A stretch of 64,000 bases of DNA, from positions 248,001 to 312,000 of the forward strand of contig NZ_SJPV01000004.1 of NCBI RefSeq assembly GCF_007860135.1. Reading direction: 5' to 3'. The first letter of the stretch is position 1. Each line of letters starts with the position of its first letter. The notes under the pieces are model-generated. The model had not been told where the DNA came from and searched no databases. It saw only the letters and a list, made by a program, of their open reading frames with translations. Origin of the DNA: Novipirellula artificiosorum. Lineage in GTDB: Bacteria; Planctomycetota; Planctomycetia; Pirellulales; Pirellulaceae. The translations under genes were made by a program, and so were the position numbers. Positions 16,689 to 26,421 of this stretch are shown here, piece by piece.

Positions 16689-18226
16689 ATGAAACAATCC
16701 TCCCATCGTTACCGCCTGCTCTTCACCATTTTATGGGGTCTTTTCGGTAGTTCCCTTCGTGCCGAGCAGGAATCGCTACCGCCGTTCTCTGATGGCCAAG
16801 GCCCACAAACCTATGACGAGCTTTGGGCGGGGTACGATCCGCGAGCAGAGCCACTTGAGATGGAGACGCTTCACGAATGGGAGGAAGACCAGGTTGTATT
16901 CAAAGTGCTGCGATATCGCATCGGTATTTTCAAAGGGCAAAAGGCCATGATGGCGGCCGTCTTTGGCTATCCCAAGGGTGCGAAGCATCTTCCTGGTTTG
17001 GTTCAAATTCATGGTGGCGGCCAGTATGCCGATTATCGCTCCGTGTTGACCAACGCCAAACGAGGATACGCGACGATTTCCACGGGCGTATTAATGACCT
17101 ACAAACGGCGGTGACCGATATCCAATCCACTGACTTTCGAGTCACCTGCGCGCCACACCACAATCACCAAGACACTGCCCAATATGAAGTCGCTACGCAG
17201 CTTTGGTTCGATCAAATTTTGAAAAGATCCTTTCAGTGCCCCGAAACGCCACAGACCCGAATGCAGCTCAGAACCACCGAGGGTGTGCCCTTGATTTCGG
17301 TGCTTCCTGATCTGACAAAGCCGGTCCTTTCGGTTGACATTTTCTACACGCAACAAGGTCAGATCGATGGAGAAAAAGATGATCGCAACAATACGACGGC
17401 TCGTTTCTGGCATCACGTAGCCGGGACAAGCAATGGCGGTGGCGATGGCTGGACAGGAAAACTGCCTCTGCTGAGCACCGACAAACCACTATGGGTGTAT
17501 GCCAACGTTACCTACGCGCTCAAGGAAACGGTGACGGCTGCGGGTTACTATTTCAACACCTACTCGACGGATGTGTTCAACCTTTCGTCGTTGATGTGGA
17601 TGGTTTCGCCCGAGCAACTTCAAGAATCCGGAGTCGAATCCACCCGCCAACCCTCCCATAGGATCGAATCGTTTGAGGGTGATTGGCAAAAGGAATGGTA
17701 CAGCTACAAGTCGGACGCGTGGCCTCGTCAAACTCACAAACTGCACGATCCACAATGGGCGGCTCCAAAGGATGCACAGTTGGCAATCGATGTTCAATCG
17801 GATAAGCCGAACTCGTTTGTGATTGGGCTGGATGATTTTGCGGCGGAGGTCGAACTCACCGGTGGTGCCGATTGGCAAACGATTCTACTTGCAGCGGCCG
17901 ACTTCAAAGACGCCAAGGGTAACGCGTTGACCGACTGGCAAGGTATCAAGGAGTTGCGACTGGGCGATCAAGAGACACTGAAAGATGATGATCATCGACA
18001 CGTTTTGGGTGATCGATGGCAGGGTGATCCACCGAAACTGCGAGATCTGCGTTGGATCGACTTGGCAGCGGAACAAGGCCCGTCGGCTGGATCCGCTGCT
18101 TCCGCGATTCGTAGTGATGTTAGTGACTCGTCCTTAGTTGCCCAGCACAACATGACCTGGGGTCGCGTTCCCCATCGCTGGCAGGTTTGGCTCGATATCG
18201 AATCGGTCAAGGGACGCATGAAGTGA
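16689..18226 (+). pseudogene. Exported alpha/beta-hydrolase (acetyl-xylan-esterase-like) with internal deletion and frameshift
   Basis: The first part (16689 to about 17085) reads a signal peptide, then a jelly-roll-like N-terminal segment and the start of an alpha/beta-hydrolase domain (AVFGYPKGAKHLPGLVQIHG, GGGQYADYRSVLTNAKRGYATIST). The frame then ends at 17114. In another frame, from about 17150 to 18226, the C-terminal part of the same kind of protein follows (LWFDQILKRSFQCPETPQTR, VSVDIFYTQQG-like segment, WVYANVTYAL). The nucleophile elbow and the Asp/His of the hydrolase lie in the part that is absent, so a deletion that also shifted frame is the best explanation. It sits between dctM and the second GH95 gene. 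Substrate of the ancestral enzyme was probably an acylated polysaccharide, by context only. Confidence 0.75.
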
Positions 18227-18383
18227 AAGTTTCTTCCCCCTGTTTACAGTGTTTACGTAACGTGGGAAAAATAGACTGCTGACTTTCACGGGTCGCTCCC
18301 GCCTCATTTTTTTGGATCGCAAAGCGATTCCAGACACGCATCTCTCCCCACCTGCTGCAGAGCTTGAACGAGGTCATCCCGAC

Positions 18384-20789
18384 ATGAATCGATTCTCACT
18401 GTCCCTGTTGTTTGCGATGAAAAGAACCTTGAAGGATTTTCTTGTTGTCGGTGCTACGATTTCTCGATGGAATGTTGCTGGACTGCTGTTGGCAGGAATC
18501 GTGATCCACTTTCCGGTGCGAGCTGGGGAATGGGTCATCAGGGACGATCAGGCCGCCGGCCAATGGGATAGGGCCTATCCCGTAGGCAATGGGCGGTTGG
18601 GTGCGATGCCGCTGGGAACGTTCCCGGCGGAAAAGATTCTGATCAACGAAGAAACAATTTGGAACCGAACCGATACGTTCGGAATGCCCGAGGATAGTCA
18701 CCGACACCTGGAGGAAGTGAGGCGTTTGGAATCCGCGGGGGATTTCAGCGGGGCGGATCGCTATTTCGAAGAGCATCTTCAAAATGCCAAAGATCCCTGT
18801 GGTTACCAACTTGTCGGCTGGCTTCACCTTGAATACTTAAACGCCGCTCCGGTCAAACGCATTCAGAGGGAATTGGATCTGAAGACTGGGATTTCGAAGA
18901 GTATTTATACGCTGGAGGATGGGACAGAAATTGTCCAGAAGGTCATTGCCAGCGGCCCAGACGACGTGATTGCCGTGATGATTTCGTCCAACAAAGCAAT
19001 CGGCCTCAAGACCTCTCTGGACGACGGTGTGATCGAAGACGGCGACATCGTGCGGAGGGGTGCCGCCTCGGGAGAAGGTGCCACCGAATTTGTCGGGCGA
19101 GTGCGAGTGTTACCTGCGGACAAGACGAGTCCGATGGGCAACACGCTGGAGATCAAAAGCTGCAAGGAAATCTCGATTTTCCTATCTGCAGCAACGAACT
19201 TCGACCGCAGCAATAGCGAAGCAAGGTTGCCGACGGGCTGGCAGGCCAAGGCGCTTCGTGACCTGGATCGACTTCGTGCAAAATCCACGGCCGAGGTTCT
19301 GCGTGCTGCGGTTCGAGATCATCATCACTTTTTCGACCGCGTCGATGTTGACTTGGGTCAATCACCTGAAAGCGTCCTGGCTTTAACGACCAAGGAGCGT
19401 CTCAAGCGAGTCAAGGCAGGCAAAACCGATGACCCAGATCTGATTGAAACCTATTTCCAGTTCGGGCGATATCTGTTGATCGCGTCATCAAGACCTGGTT
19501 GTTTCCCGGCCAATTTGCAAGGACTGTGGAACCCGCATCTCTCTGCGCCTTGGGGAGCCGACTATCACTTGAACATCAACATCCAAATGAACTACTGGCT
19601 TGCCGAGACGACGAACCTCTCCGAAACGCATCGCCCTCTATTCGATCTTATCCGCTACTTCCAACCCCGTGGCAAAGAGATGGCTCGTCAGCTTGGCATG
19701 AAAGGTTGGTGCATGGGGCACGCCACGGATATCTGGGGAAACGCTCAGATCATGAGCCGCACGGCTTTCTGGGGCGGGTCTTTCTTCGGTGGTCAGTGGA
19801 TGACTTTTCACATTCTTGAACATTACCGGTTTAACCGTGACGAAGAATTTCTCGGGGAAAACTGGGACATTCTCACCGCTTCTGCTGAATTTGTGGAGTC
19901 CTGGCTTATTCCGGGACCGGAACAGGGCCAATTGATGGCGCGACCCTCCTGTTCGCCAGAAAACTCTTTCGTCTACACCAATTCGTCTGGCAAAGATGCG
20001 CGAGCCGCCCTCTCGTCGGGCAACACCTTCGACCAGTTTATGATTCTGCAGGTGTTCAACGACTATTTGGAAGCAGCCGAAGCGCTTGGCAAACAGAACG
20101 ATCCGTTCGTGAAGAAGATCCGTGCAACTCTTGCCAAGGTGTACCAGCCTCAAATTGCCGAGGACGGCAGGCTCATGGAGTGGAGATTGCCGTTCAGGGA
20201 AAATGAGCCAGGCCATCGGCACATCTCCCACGTGATCGGTGCCTATCCCGGAAACCAAATCAACCTTGACCGCGATCCGAGGATGCGAGACGCGGTGATG
20301 AAATCCATTGAAGGACGACTCAATCGAGGCGGGGCCGGTACTGGTTGGAGCCGAGCATGGACGATTGGGATGTTTGCCCGACTCTCGGATTCCGAGCGGG
20401 CCTACGAGAACCTGATGTCGCTGCTCGAGAAGTCCACACTCGATAATTTGTTTGACAGTCATCCCCCCTTTCAAATTGATGGTAACTTTGGCGCGACCGC
20501 AGCCATCGCGGAGATGCTGTTGCATAGCCACAACGATGAGATCAAGCTGCTGCCCGCGCTGCCGGATCGGTGGCATCGTGGGTATGTCCGAGGACTACGG
20601 GCCAGGGGGGATTACACCGTTGACATTCAATGGAACGAAGGAGCATTGACCTCGTCAACCCTCCACGCAGGCAAGCATGCCACTGGGAGCGTTTCGGTCG
20701 TTTACAACAACGAGAAGATAAATATCGAAATGGTGCCAGGGACGAGCCTCAAACTGTCCTTGAATGACCTCCGCAGTGCGAAGCAGTAG
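18384..20789 (+). CDS. Secreted GH95 glycosidase, single-domain form
   Basis: Second GH95 enzyme, removing terminal alpha-L-fucose or alpha-L-galactose. Possible starts are 18384 and 18417; both place a hydrophobic stretch (VAGLLLAGIVIHFPVRA) before the mature N-terminus GEWVIRDDQAAGQWDRAYPV, and the upstream frame to 18312 is unlikely. The domain order is the plain GH95 type without the inserted module of the 73-2862 enzyme: [35 protein letters not shown], then the catalytic barrel with NINIQMNYW, SCSPENSF (general acid Glu) and [19 protein letters not shown] (general base Asp). About 800 residues, normal for the family. It follows the degraded esterase after about 160 bases that include two TGTTTAC motifs. 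A convergent gene begins 40 bases after its stop. Confidence 0.92.
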   Translation: MNRFSLSLLFAMKRTLKDFLVVGATISRWNVAGLLLAGIVIHFPVRAGEWVIRDDQAAGQWDRAYPVGNGRLGAMPLGTFPAEKILINEETIWNRTDTFGMPEDSHRHLEEVRRLESAGDFSGADRYFEEHLQNAKDPCGYQLVGWLHLEYLNAAPVKRIQRELDLKTGISKSIYTLEDGTEIVQKVIASGPDDVIAVMISSNKAIGLKTSLDDGVIEDGDIVRRGAASGEGATEFVGRVRVLPADKTSPMGNTLEIKSCKEISIFLSAATNFDRSNSEARLPTGWQAKALRDLDRLRAKSTAEVLRAAVRDHHHFFDRVDVDLGQSPESVLALTTKERLKRVKAGKTDDPDLIETYFQFGRYLLIASSRPGCFPANLQGLWNPHLSAPWGADYHLNINIQMNYWLAETTNLSETHRPLFDLIRYFQPRGKEMARQLGMKGWCMGHATDIWGNAQIMSRTAFWGGSFFGGQWMTFHILEHYRFNRDEEFLGENWDILTASAEFVESWLIPGPEQGQLMARPSCSPENSFVYTNSSGKDARAALSSGNTFDQFMILQVFNDYLEAAEALGKQNDPFVKKIRATLAKVYQPQIAEDGRLMEWRLPFRENEPGHRHISHVIGAYPGNQINLDRDPRMRDAVMKSIEGRLNRGGAGTGWSRAWTIGMFARLSDSERAYENLMSLLEKSTLDNLFDSHPPFQIDGNFGATAAIAEMLLHSHNDEIKLLPALPDRWHRGYVRGLRARGDYTVDIQWNEGALTSSTLHAGKHATGSVSVVYNNEKINIEMVPGTSLKLSLNDLRSAKQ

Positions 20790-20828
20790 ATGGGCCAATC
20801 CCATTACGATGAGGACGCGCGATGAAGT

Positions 20829-22280
20829 CTATTTGGAATCAAGCGGCTGGAGTTCGACGGAAACATTTTCAATCCTCAGTGCGGGCGTTTCGGCCTCTCC
20901 ATGCGATGCTTGCTCGAGAAGCCAGAGTCGATCTTGATGCAACTTGAATCGCAAGCGGAAATCAAAGTCGCCCGATTGAATCCGCATGCGCCGTGGCGCA
21001 AAGCCGTCCTCGACGGCAACGTAGTCTTCAAAGGATTCAATCGATTCCTCGCCGAGTGGGCCCAGCGAGAAGCGATGCTCCAGAACCACCGCCCGTTTGG
21101 GATCAATGACCAATCGCCCAGCGGAGAAAGATCGGCTGAAAAATCCACTCCAACTTGGCCCGATCCCAATTCCTGCGGAAAAACCACGTCGCTGCTTCAA
21201 GCGATAGACCAGGACGACACGGTTGTCGTCGACTTGGAAACCATGAATGAGCAGGTTTTCTGGCTGTGAGAACAACCAACGCAAAGGGGGCATGTAGGCA
21301 AATCCCCGCAGTCGCGAAATGTCGGCCCAAGCTGGCCCCAAGGGTGAGTCCTTGTCGATCAAGACATGGATTGGCTCGCTATTGCCAAGGACCGCGTCAT
21401 ATTGGTAGCGGATCGATTTTGGGGGTCGAGCATTCCACGGACTTGCCGCTTTGGCAATCCTCTCAATCAGCTGAAGTGCCTCTTGCTGCATTGCTTTGCC
21501 GACTGTAGGCCCAAAAAGAGGATCCGGTTCCGACAGTTCGAGCGTCCGATCTTGGTTCAAAACATCAACGATCGAAATCAGACTCAAATTCCCTCCATCA
21601 CCTGCATCGTCGGGGGTCAATTCAAGCTTGACGGTATAACGTTGTGGATCGACAAATCGGATTCCCGGTGAAAGGGTTTCAATTCGCTTCGCGTTGCTCT
21701 CGCGTTTTCGCTTCCTCAGTTCCTTGGGGTCTTCAATAGGCTCGACGGTGGGCTGATGAACGACGACCACGTGGTAGGTCTCAAAACGAGGCACCAAGTC
21801 AAAACTCCATGTCGCCCACCCCTGATTGTGTCGACCTGTGATGTCATAGCGATGCAACGCCACATCGCGTCCGGGCCGCAACAGAACCGTTTGTGTCCAT
21901 CCACTGGGAGCCGTTTCGTCAACGTGAACCGTGACCGCGGCGGGAGTCCCAAGAACAAAGTCGGCCTGTCGCGGTTGATCGGATTCCTGGTCACTGAGTC
22001 CAGGTCCACGGTAGTCGGTCGAAACGTGATATCGCCCTGGCATGGAAACGGTCAGAAGAGGCATATTGCGGAACGTCCTGTGATCGAACACGTAGGTCCC
22101 ATCTATTGCCGTGACCCGACTCGCGCCGCCCCAGCAGGTGCCGAGGCAATCCATAATCGTCACGGTTGCCGACTCAATGGGACGCCCAAATTGATCAGTA
22201 ACACGGCCCTCAAGAAACGGTGAATCACCCGAAACCCGTGCCCCAAACGCAACGACGAAGATCATAACCAGCATGCGCAT
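20829..22280 (-). CDS. Secreted protein with carboxypeptidase-regulatory-like N-terminal domain, function unknown
   Basis: Start at 22280 follows a GAGG eight bases upstream and opens with a signal peptide (MRMLVMIFVVAFGARVSG). Residues from about 20 to 100 form a carboxypeptidase-regulatory-like beta fold (FLEGRVTDQFGRPIESATVT, IDGTYVFDHRTF). The rest, about 380 residues, is not recognised: it contains a charged segment (KELRKRKRESNAKR), and a C-terminal half of beta strands ending in LRIENVSVELQPLDSK. This arrangement is seen in many planctomycete secreted proteins of unknown role. It is convergent with the second GH95 gene and lies downstream of the exported methyltransferase gene with about 160 bases between. 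No catalytic motif was found. Confidence 0.75.
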   Translation of the reverse strand: MRMLVMIFVVAFGARVSGDSPFLEGRVTDQFGRPIESATVTIMDCLGTCWGGASRVTAIDGTYVFDHRTFRNMPLLTVSMPGRYHVSTDYRGPGLSDQESDQPRQADFVLGTPAAVTVHVDETAPSGWTQTVLLRPGRDVALHRYDITGRHNQGWATWSFDLVPRFETYHVVVVHQPTVEPIEDPKELRKRKRESNAKRIETLSPGIRFVDPQRYTVKLELTPDDAGDGGNLSLISIVDVLNQDRTLELSEPDPLFGPTVGKAMQQEALQLIERIAKAASPWNARPPKSIRYQYDAVLGNSEPIHVLIDKDSPLGPAWADISRLRGFAYMPPLRWLFSQPENLLIHGFQVDDNRVVLVYRLKQRRGFSAGIGIGPSWSGFFSRSFSAGRLVIDPKRAVVLEHRFSLGPLGEESIESFEDYVAVEDGFAPRRMRIQSGDFDFRLRFKLHQDRLWLLEQASHGEAETPALRIENVSVELQPLDSK

Positions 22281-22439
22281 CTCAACGTCCTCAGCAAAAA
22301 ATTGGTTCCAACTTGCAAATCGGTCCTTCCAATCTCGGTCGCAGCCTCTTCCGAGCGACCGATTCGAGGTAAGCTCATCCAGCTGACAACGCACACGACC
22401 CGGTAGGTCCCAACGGCACACCCCATCAATCCGTCGCGA

Positions 22440-23231
22440 TCACTTACTTGCCTCGCCCGTCATCGGAACAAAAACGACCGGTGCAATCTCTCGCTGGACC
22501 ACCGTTCCGTCTTGCTGTTTCTCGACCACAATCAACTTTTGATAATCCTTTCCGACCGGAATGACCAACTTGCCGCCTGGTGCAAGCTGCTCGATCAGCG
22601 CCTTTGGAATGTGATCGGGAGCTGCCGCAACGATGATCACATGAAAGGGAGCTTCCGATTGCCAGCCATGATACCCGTCACCATGGCGTACACGGATATT
22701 CTTGTAGCCCAATTGTTGCAGTCGTTCATCTGCTGCATCCGCTAAGGACTCGACAATCTCAATGCTGTAGACGTTCTTCACCAACTCTGACAACACAGCC
22801 GCTTGGTATCCCGAACCCGTTCCGATATCGAGTGCTTTATGATGAGATTCCGGTGCGACCAGTTGAGTCATCAGGGCTACGATATAGGGTTGAGAAATCG
22901 TTTGGCCTTTGCCAATCGGTAGTGGAGAATCGTCATAGGCGAGACGACGCAACTTTGTCGGTACAAACTCGTGCCGAGGAACGCTTTTCATCGCGTCGAG
23001 AATGGCTGGATTGACGATGTCTCGACGAGCCAGCTGATTCTCAACCATCCGCTCTCGTGCTTCGCGATAGAAATCTGCCGATGCAACATCGGTTCGATGA
23101 AGTGACGCTGCGTCATCATGCGGGTCGGTCGACATGGAAGGCTCCATTACTTTTGTGCAGGACACCATCAACAACGCAACCACCGCGATCGCTCTCAAAG
23201 CGACCGGAACGGATCGACAATAAGGAAACAT
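22440..23231 (-). CDS. pcm: Protein-L-isoaspartate O-methyltransferase, predicted exported lipoprotein
   Basis: Methylates L-isoaspartyl residues in damaged proteins using S-adenosylmethionine. The catalytic domain is complete: MVENQLARRDIVNPAILDAM, VPRHEFVP, ISQPYIVALMTQLV, the SAM-binding LDIGTGSGYQAAVLSELV and APFHVIIVAAAPDHIP, and the closing PVGKDYQKLIVVEK. Unusually for the family, about 50 residues precede the domain, beginning with a hydrophobic run that ends in a cysteine (ALRAIAVVALLMVSC), which looks like a lipoprotein signal. That places the enzyme outside the cytoplasmic membrane, where the SAM supply is unclear. The start at 23231 is the only one that includes the signal; internal Met codons would give a cytoplasmic enzyme. 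Neighbours give no further clue. Confidence 0.88.
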   Translation of the reverse strand: MFPYCRSVPVALRAIAVVALLMVSCTKVMEPSMSTDPHDDAASLHRTDVASADFYREARERMVENQLARRDIVNPAILDAMKSVPRHEFVPTKLRRLAYDDSPLPIGKGQTISQPYIVALMTQLVAPESHHKALDIGTGSGYQAAVLSELVKNVYSIEIVESLADAADERLQQLGYKNIRVRHGDGYHGWQSEAPFHVIIVAAAPDHIPKALIEQLAPGGKLVIPVGKDYQKLIVVEKQQDGTVVQREIAPVVFVPMTGEASK

Positions 23232-23618
23232 GGCTTGTCACCGAATGCATGTCCGCGACGAATCGGACGCCGTAGCCCCTTTGCCGAGACGTTCGCCCGT
23301 CACCTATTGATATCTTACCAGAGTCGGGGATGTTCGTTTGTCGAGGATCAATAATTGCAATTTCAATCTGCAAAAGCTCGCGTCAGACCTTCCAAGATTT
23401 GGTCGAGCCCAACTTTGAACTCGTTGACGAGGCTATCGCCCCACTTCAAGGGGTGATCGGTGAACAACCGACTTGGCTACCGCATCGACAGCGAGTCGAC
23501 ACCGCGGGGCCTTGCACCGTGCGACCACAAAGCAGGTGGTTTTACCGAAACCTGCTGGCCTTCCGGTGGTTCACACCAATGAAAAACACCTCTTCTCGTT
23601 CTTTCTCGGAGCATCCCA
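23232..23618. other. Intergenic region between divergent pcm and EF-hand genes
   Basis: About 390 bases separate the two divergent genes. Open frames cross it but show no family similarity, start signal or codon pattern that I can support. No clear promoter hexamers, hairpin or RNA gene was recognised. Confidence 0.5.
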
Positions 23619-24809
23619 ATGATACGCAATGTCAACAGAATTTTGCTAATCGCTGTAGCCTTCAGTTGGTCCGGGCTCACCGTGGCGGTGGCTCAACCGC
23701 AAGGGCGTGGCGGACCGCCTGGCCCAGGATCGTCCGGACGTGGAGGACCGCCTCCGCAAATGAGGATGCATGCGATTCCGCTCGCTGCTGCCCTGGACAC
23801 CGATCGAGATGGAAAAATCTCGGCTGAAGAAATCAAGAACGCCTCCGAGTCGCTTCGCAAGCTTGACAAGAACGACGACAAGACGCTGACAGCCGATGAA
23901 CTGAGGCCCAAGTTTGGTTCGTCAACTCGGAGTACCGTTCGACCGGATTTCATGCGCAGCGGACAACGTCGTGGTGACACGCGGGGGCGCAGCCAAGCGT
24001 ATGGACAGCGAAAAGGTTATGGGCAGCGAAACGCTTCTTCACAGCGATGGGGATATGGACAGCGATGGGGTTATGGACGTGGCTGGGGAAGTTTTCCCTT
24101 TCATCGGCAAGCTTTCGCCGGCGTACGTGGAGCTCGCCTGCAAGGTGCCGGACGTAGCTTTGGGCATGTTGGCTCGCCAATCCATGCGGGTGGCCGGCTC
24201 GGTTTCGGGCCACCACGCGGCCCGTCCGGTAAAGATGCCCGTCGACCGCGAGAAACGAGTCGACCGCGAGAAACGATGCGTAAACCGGATCAAGACAGAA
24301 AAGACTCGCCCCAGACCGATGCCCTGCGACCGAAACGCGACGGGACCGAACCCAGCGACCGGAAGCCCAGCGACCGGAAGCCCAGCGATCAAAGGCCAAA
24401 TGATCAACGCCCTGGCGATGACGGGTCCGCCGCCAGGTCCAAGGAGTTGGCATCTCGGCTTTTCGCCGAGATGGACGCGGACGAGGATGGCAAACTGACG
24501 GGTGATGAGGTTCCCGAACGAATTCGCGCACGCCTATCTCAAATCGACAAGAACAGCGATGACGCCGTGACTCGTGAAGAGTTGCAATCGGCGATGCAAC
24601 GGCTGAATCCTACGCAAGGGTTCCGCGGAGGTCCGCCTGCGGGAACTGGTCGCGGGCCCGGACCGGGAAGTCGCGGACCGGGATTCGGTGGAGGTCCGCC
24701 TGAGGGAGTCGGTCGTGGCGCCGGACCGGGAAGTCGCGGACCGGGATTCGGTCGTCCTCCAAGCAACCGTCCCGTCGTCGATGACGACAAGGATCAGAAC
24801 GAAGAATAG
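23619..24809 (+). CDS. Secreted EF-hand protein with Gly/Arg/Pro low-complexity repeats
   Basis: Predicted exported calcium-binding protein of 396 residues. The signal peptide is ILLIAVAFSWSGLTVAVAQ. Two EF-hand loops follow at about residues 60-71 (DTDRDGKISAEE) and 83-94 (DKNDDKTLTADE). The middle is low complexity: a Tyr/Gly/Gln/Arg region (QRWGYGQRWGYGRGWG), then charged repeats of the type SDRKP/SDQRP. Two further EF loops occur near residues 280-315 (DADEDGKLTGDE, DKNSDDAVTREE), and the C-terminus is a 21-residue Gly/Pro repeat in two copies before a short acidic tail. EF-hand proteins of this kind are frequent in Rhodopirellula-type genomes; a role on the cell surface is inference. It is convergent with the DUF1080 gene. 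Confidence 0.85.
   Translation: MIRNVNRILLIAVAFSWSGLTVAVAQPQGRGGPPGPGSSGRGGPPPQMRMHAIPLAAALDTDRDGKISAEEIKNASESLRKLDKNDDKTLTADELRPKFGSSTRSTVRPDFMRSGQRRGDTRGRSQAYGQRKGYGQRNASSQRWGYGQRWGYGRGWGSFPFHRQAFAGVRGARLQGAGRSFGHVGSPIHAGGRLGFGPPRGPSGKDARRPRETSRPRETMRKPDQDRKDSPQTDALRPKRDGTEPSDRKPSDRKPSDQRPNDQRPGDDGSAARSKELASRLFAEMDADEDGKLTGDEVPERIRARLSQIDKNSDDAVTREELQSAMQRLNPTQGFRGGPPAGTGRGPGPGSRGPGFGGGPPEGVGRGAGPGSRGPGFGRPPSNRPVVDDDKDQNEE
24627..24752 (+). repeat. 63-bp tandem repeat, two copies, inside the EF-hand gene
   Basis: Two adjacent 63-base units (24627-24689 and 24690-24752) code the Gly/Pro/Arg-rich 21-residue repeat at the C-terminus of the EF-hand protein. Differences are confined mostly to a few codons near the unit start. 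The length is a multiple of three, so copy-number change would keep the frame. Confidence 0.85.
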
Positions 24810-24819
24810 AAGGTCGTGG

Positions 24820-26184
24820 TTACGGAAGCTCGCGAATGAACAGGTTTCGGAATTGCACCAACGCAGGTGGGCTGACCCATTGGCCCTCGCGTTGGTTTCC
24901 GTGGTGCTGTAACGCAATCGGTCCCGAATCAGGCATCCCAGGTATTTTGACCGTGGGAATGACTTCTTTGCCGTTGAGCACGATGCGAACCGTATCCTCC
25001 TTGACCGTGATCTCGAAGCGGTTCCACGTGCCGATGGGATGATCCGCTTTCATCAAGGGTGTTACCCCTGCTCGCGTCTGTTGGGGCATCGACGGGTCAC
25101 GGCGCACTCCATACATTTCGCCGGATCCAGCGGGCCAACACCAGATATTGACCTGGTACTTGCCTTCGCCACGCAAGAAAATCCCGGAATCGGAATCGGG
25201 AAGCGTCTGAGGCACGGGTTTGCCATCTGGCCCCAATGCCTCGGAACCATCCGGCAGAAGTTCATAAACGCGAGGGTTGTTGTAGGGTGTCGCCTTAATC
25301 CGCCAATCAACCACCAACTCAAAATTCTTGTACTCGCGAGAAGTCCAAAGATTTTTGTCGCCGGTCGATTCGCTCAGAGCGTCGTAATCAATCACTTGGC
25401 CGATCACGCCCCAATGTCCATTGTCTCCTTCGGGCACTCGCCAACCGCTTAGATCGATTCCGTTGAAAATTGGAACAAATCCGTCCGTCGCTCGTGCGGT
25501 TTGCTGCTGGTCAGGGTGGGTTGAGGGCAACTCGGCGATACGCAGGTTGCGAAACTGGCACTCCGCTCCTTCCGACTCCAGCATGAGATAGCCTTTGCGC
25601 GGATTTGCTTGTTTTGCGATGGTGACTTCTTTGCCGTTGACACTGAGCGAAAGATCACCGTTGTTGGCAACGACGCGATAGTGATTCCACTGAGGCGAAG
25701 GCTTGGTCCTTTCTTCACTCGGAAAACTCCGTTTTCCATCGGGTGAAATGCGACCGGCAACCGTAAGACTTGAACCGTTGACTGCAAAAATGTCGCCGTG
25801 CGTGGAGTACCACTCATTCTTGCCAGGAACATTGAAGCCTGGGTCAAGGATTTGGATTTCAAAACCTCTTGAAAAAGGGGAGCCAACCGCCGGAAAACCG
25901 TCCGCCCAGACGAAAAGGCCCGAGTTGCCCCCTTTTTCCATGTGCCGCCATTCGAACTCCAAGATGAAGTTTTCGTACATCTTTTCTGTTCGCAACGTGC
26001 CGGTCGGGACGCCGCTGGTCACCAACACTCCATCACGTACGGTGAACGTGTCATCGGCAATGTTGCAGGGCACCCACTGCGACAGGTCTTGGCCATTGAA
26101 CAACGAGACGAATGCGGCCTCCTCTGCTCGGGCAGGTGCAAAGGCGGCGGCAAGGAGCAAAACAAGAAACGGTCTAGACTTCAT
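24820..26184 (-). CDS. Secreted protein with two DUF1080 (3-keto-disaccharide hydrolase) domains
   Basis: Two tandem jelly-roll DUF1080 domains, each opening with FxxxFNGxDLSxW (FVSLFNGQDLSQWVPC and FVPIFNGIDLSGWRVP) and each ending in FRNL(F/R)I. The family includes lectin-like and glycoside-active members, named 3-keto-disaccharide hydrolases; the activity here is not established. The start at 26184 gives a signal peptide (MKSRPFLVLLLAAAFAPARA); the upstream frame to 26352 is not plausible. The first domain shows YENFILEFEWRHMEKGGNSG and the second YKNFELVVDWRIK and GIFLRGEGKYQVNIW, both normal for the family. About 454 residues; single-domain forms are half as long. The next upstream gene is divergent. 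Confidence 0.87.
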   Translation of the reverse strand: MKSRPFLVLLLAAAFAPARAEEAAFVSLFNGQDLSQWVPCNIADDTFTVRDGVLVTSGVPTGTLRTEKMYENFILEFEWRHMEKGGNSGLFVWADGFPAVGSPFSRGFEIQILDPGFNVPGKNEWYSTHGDIFAVNGSSLTVAGRISPDGKRSFPSEERTKPSPQWNHYRVVANNGDLSLSVNGKEVTIAKQANPRKGYLMLESEGAECQFRNLRIAELPSTHPDQQQTARATDGFVPIFNGIDLSGWRVPEGDNGHWGVIGQVIDYDALSESTGDKNLWTSREYKNFELVVDWRIKATPYNNPRVYELLPDGSEALGPDGKPVPQTLPDSDSGIFLRGEGKYQVNIWCWPAGSGEMYGVRRDPSMPQQTRAGVTPLMKADHPIGTWNRFEITVKEDTVRIVLNGKEVIPTVKIPGMPDSGPIALQHHGNQREGQWVSPPALVQFRNLFIRELP

Positions 26185-26421
26185 CAGATCGGTTTCCGGT
26201 ACCAAAGGGTGATTGAGCGAACAAGGACGGTCCAGGTTCTTTTCTCGTTGCTGGCTCCAACGCAGGGAGCTTTGATAGTGTAACCTAATCGTCAGCACAC
26301 CCTGTGCGGGAACCCACAAAGAAAAAAACAGAATCGGCGCCCCGGCCGCCATCGATCCGGGCCTGCCGGTAGAGTAGGCTTAAGCAAACGATTCCGATGA
26401 GATGCCACGGAGAGAAAGACA

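Noticed and set aside
18223..18289. GTGAAAGT and its complement 51 bases apart, with two TGTTTAC motifs between
   Set aside because: Arms are only eight bases; not convincing as an operator or element.
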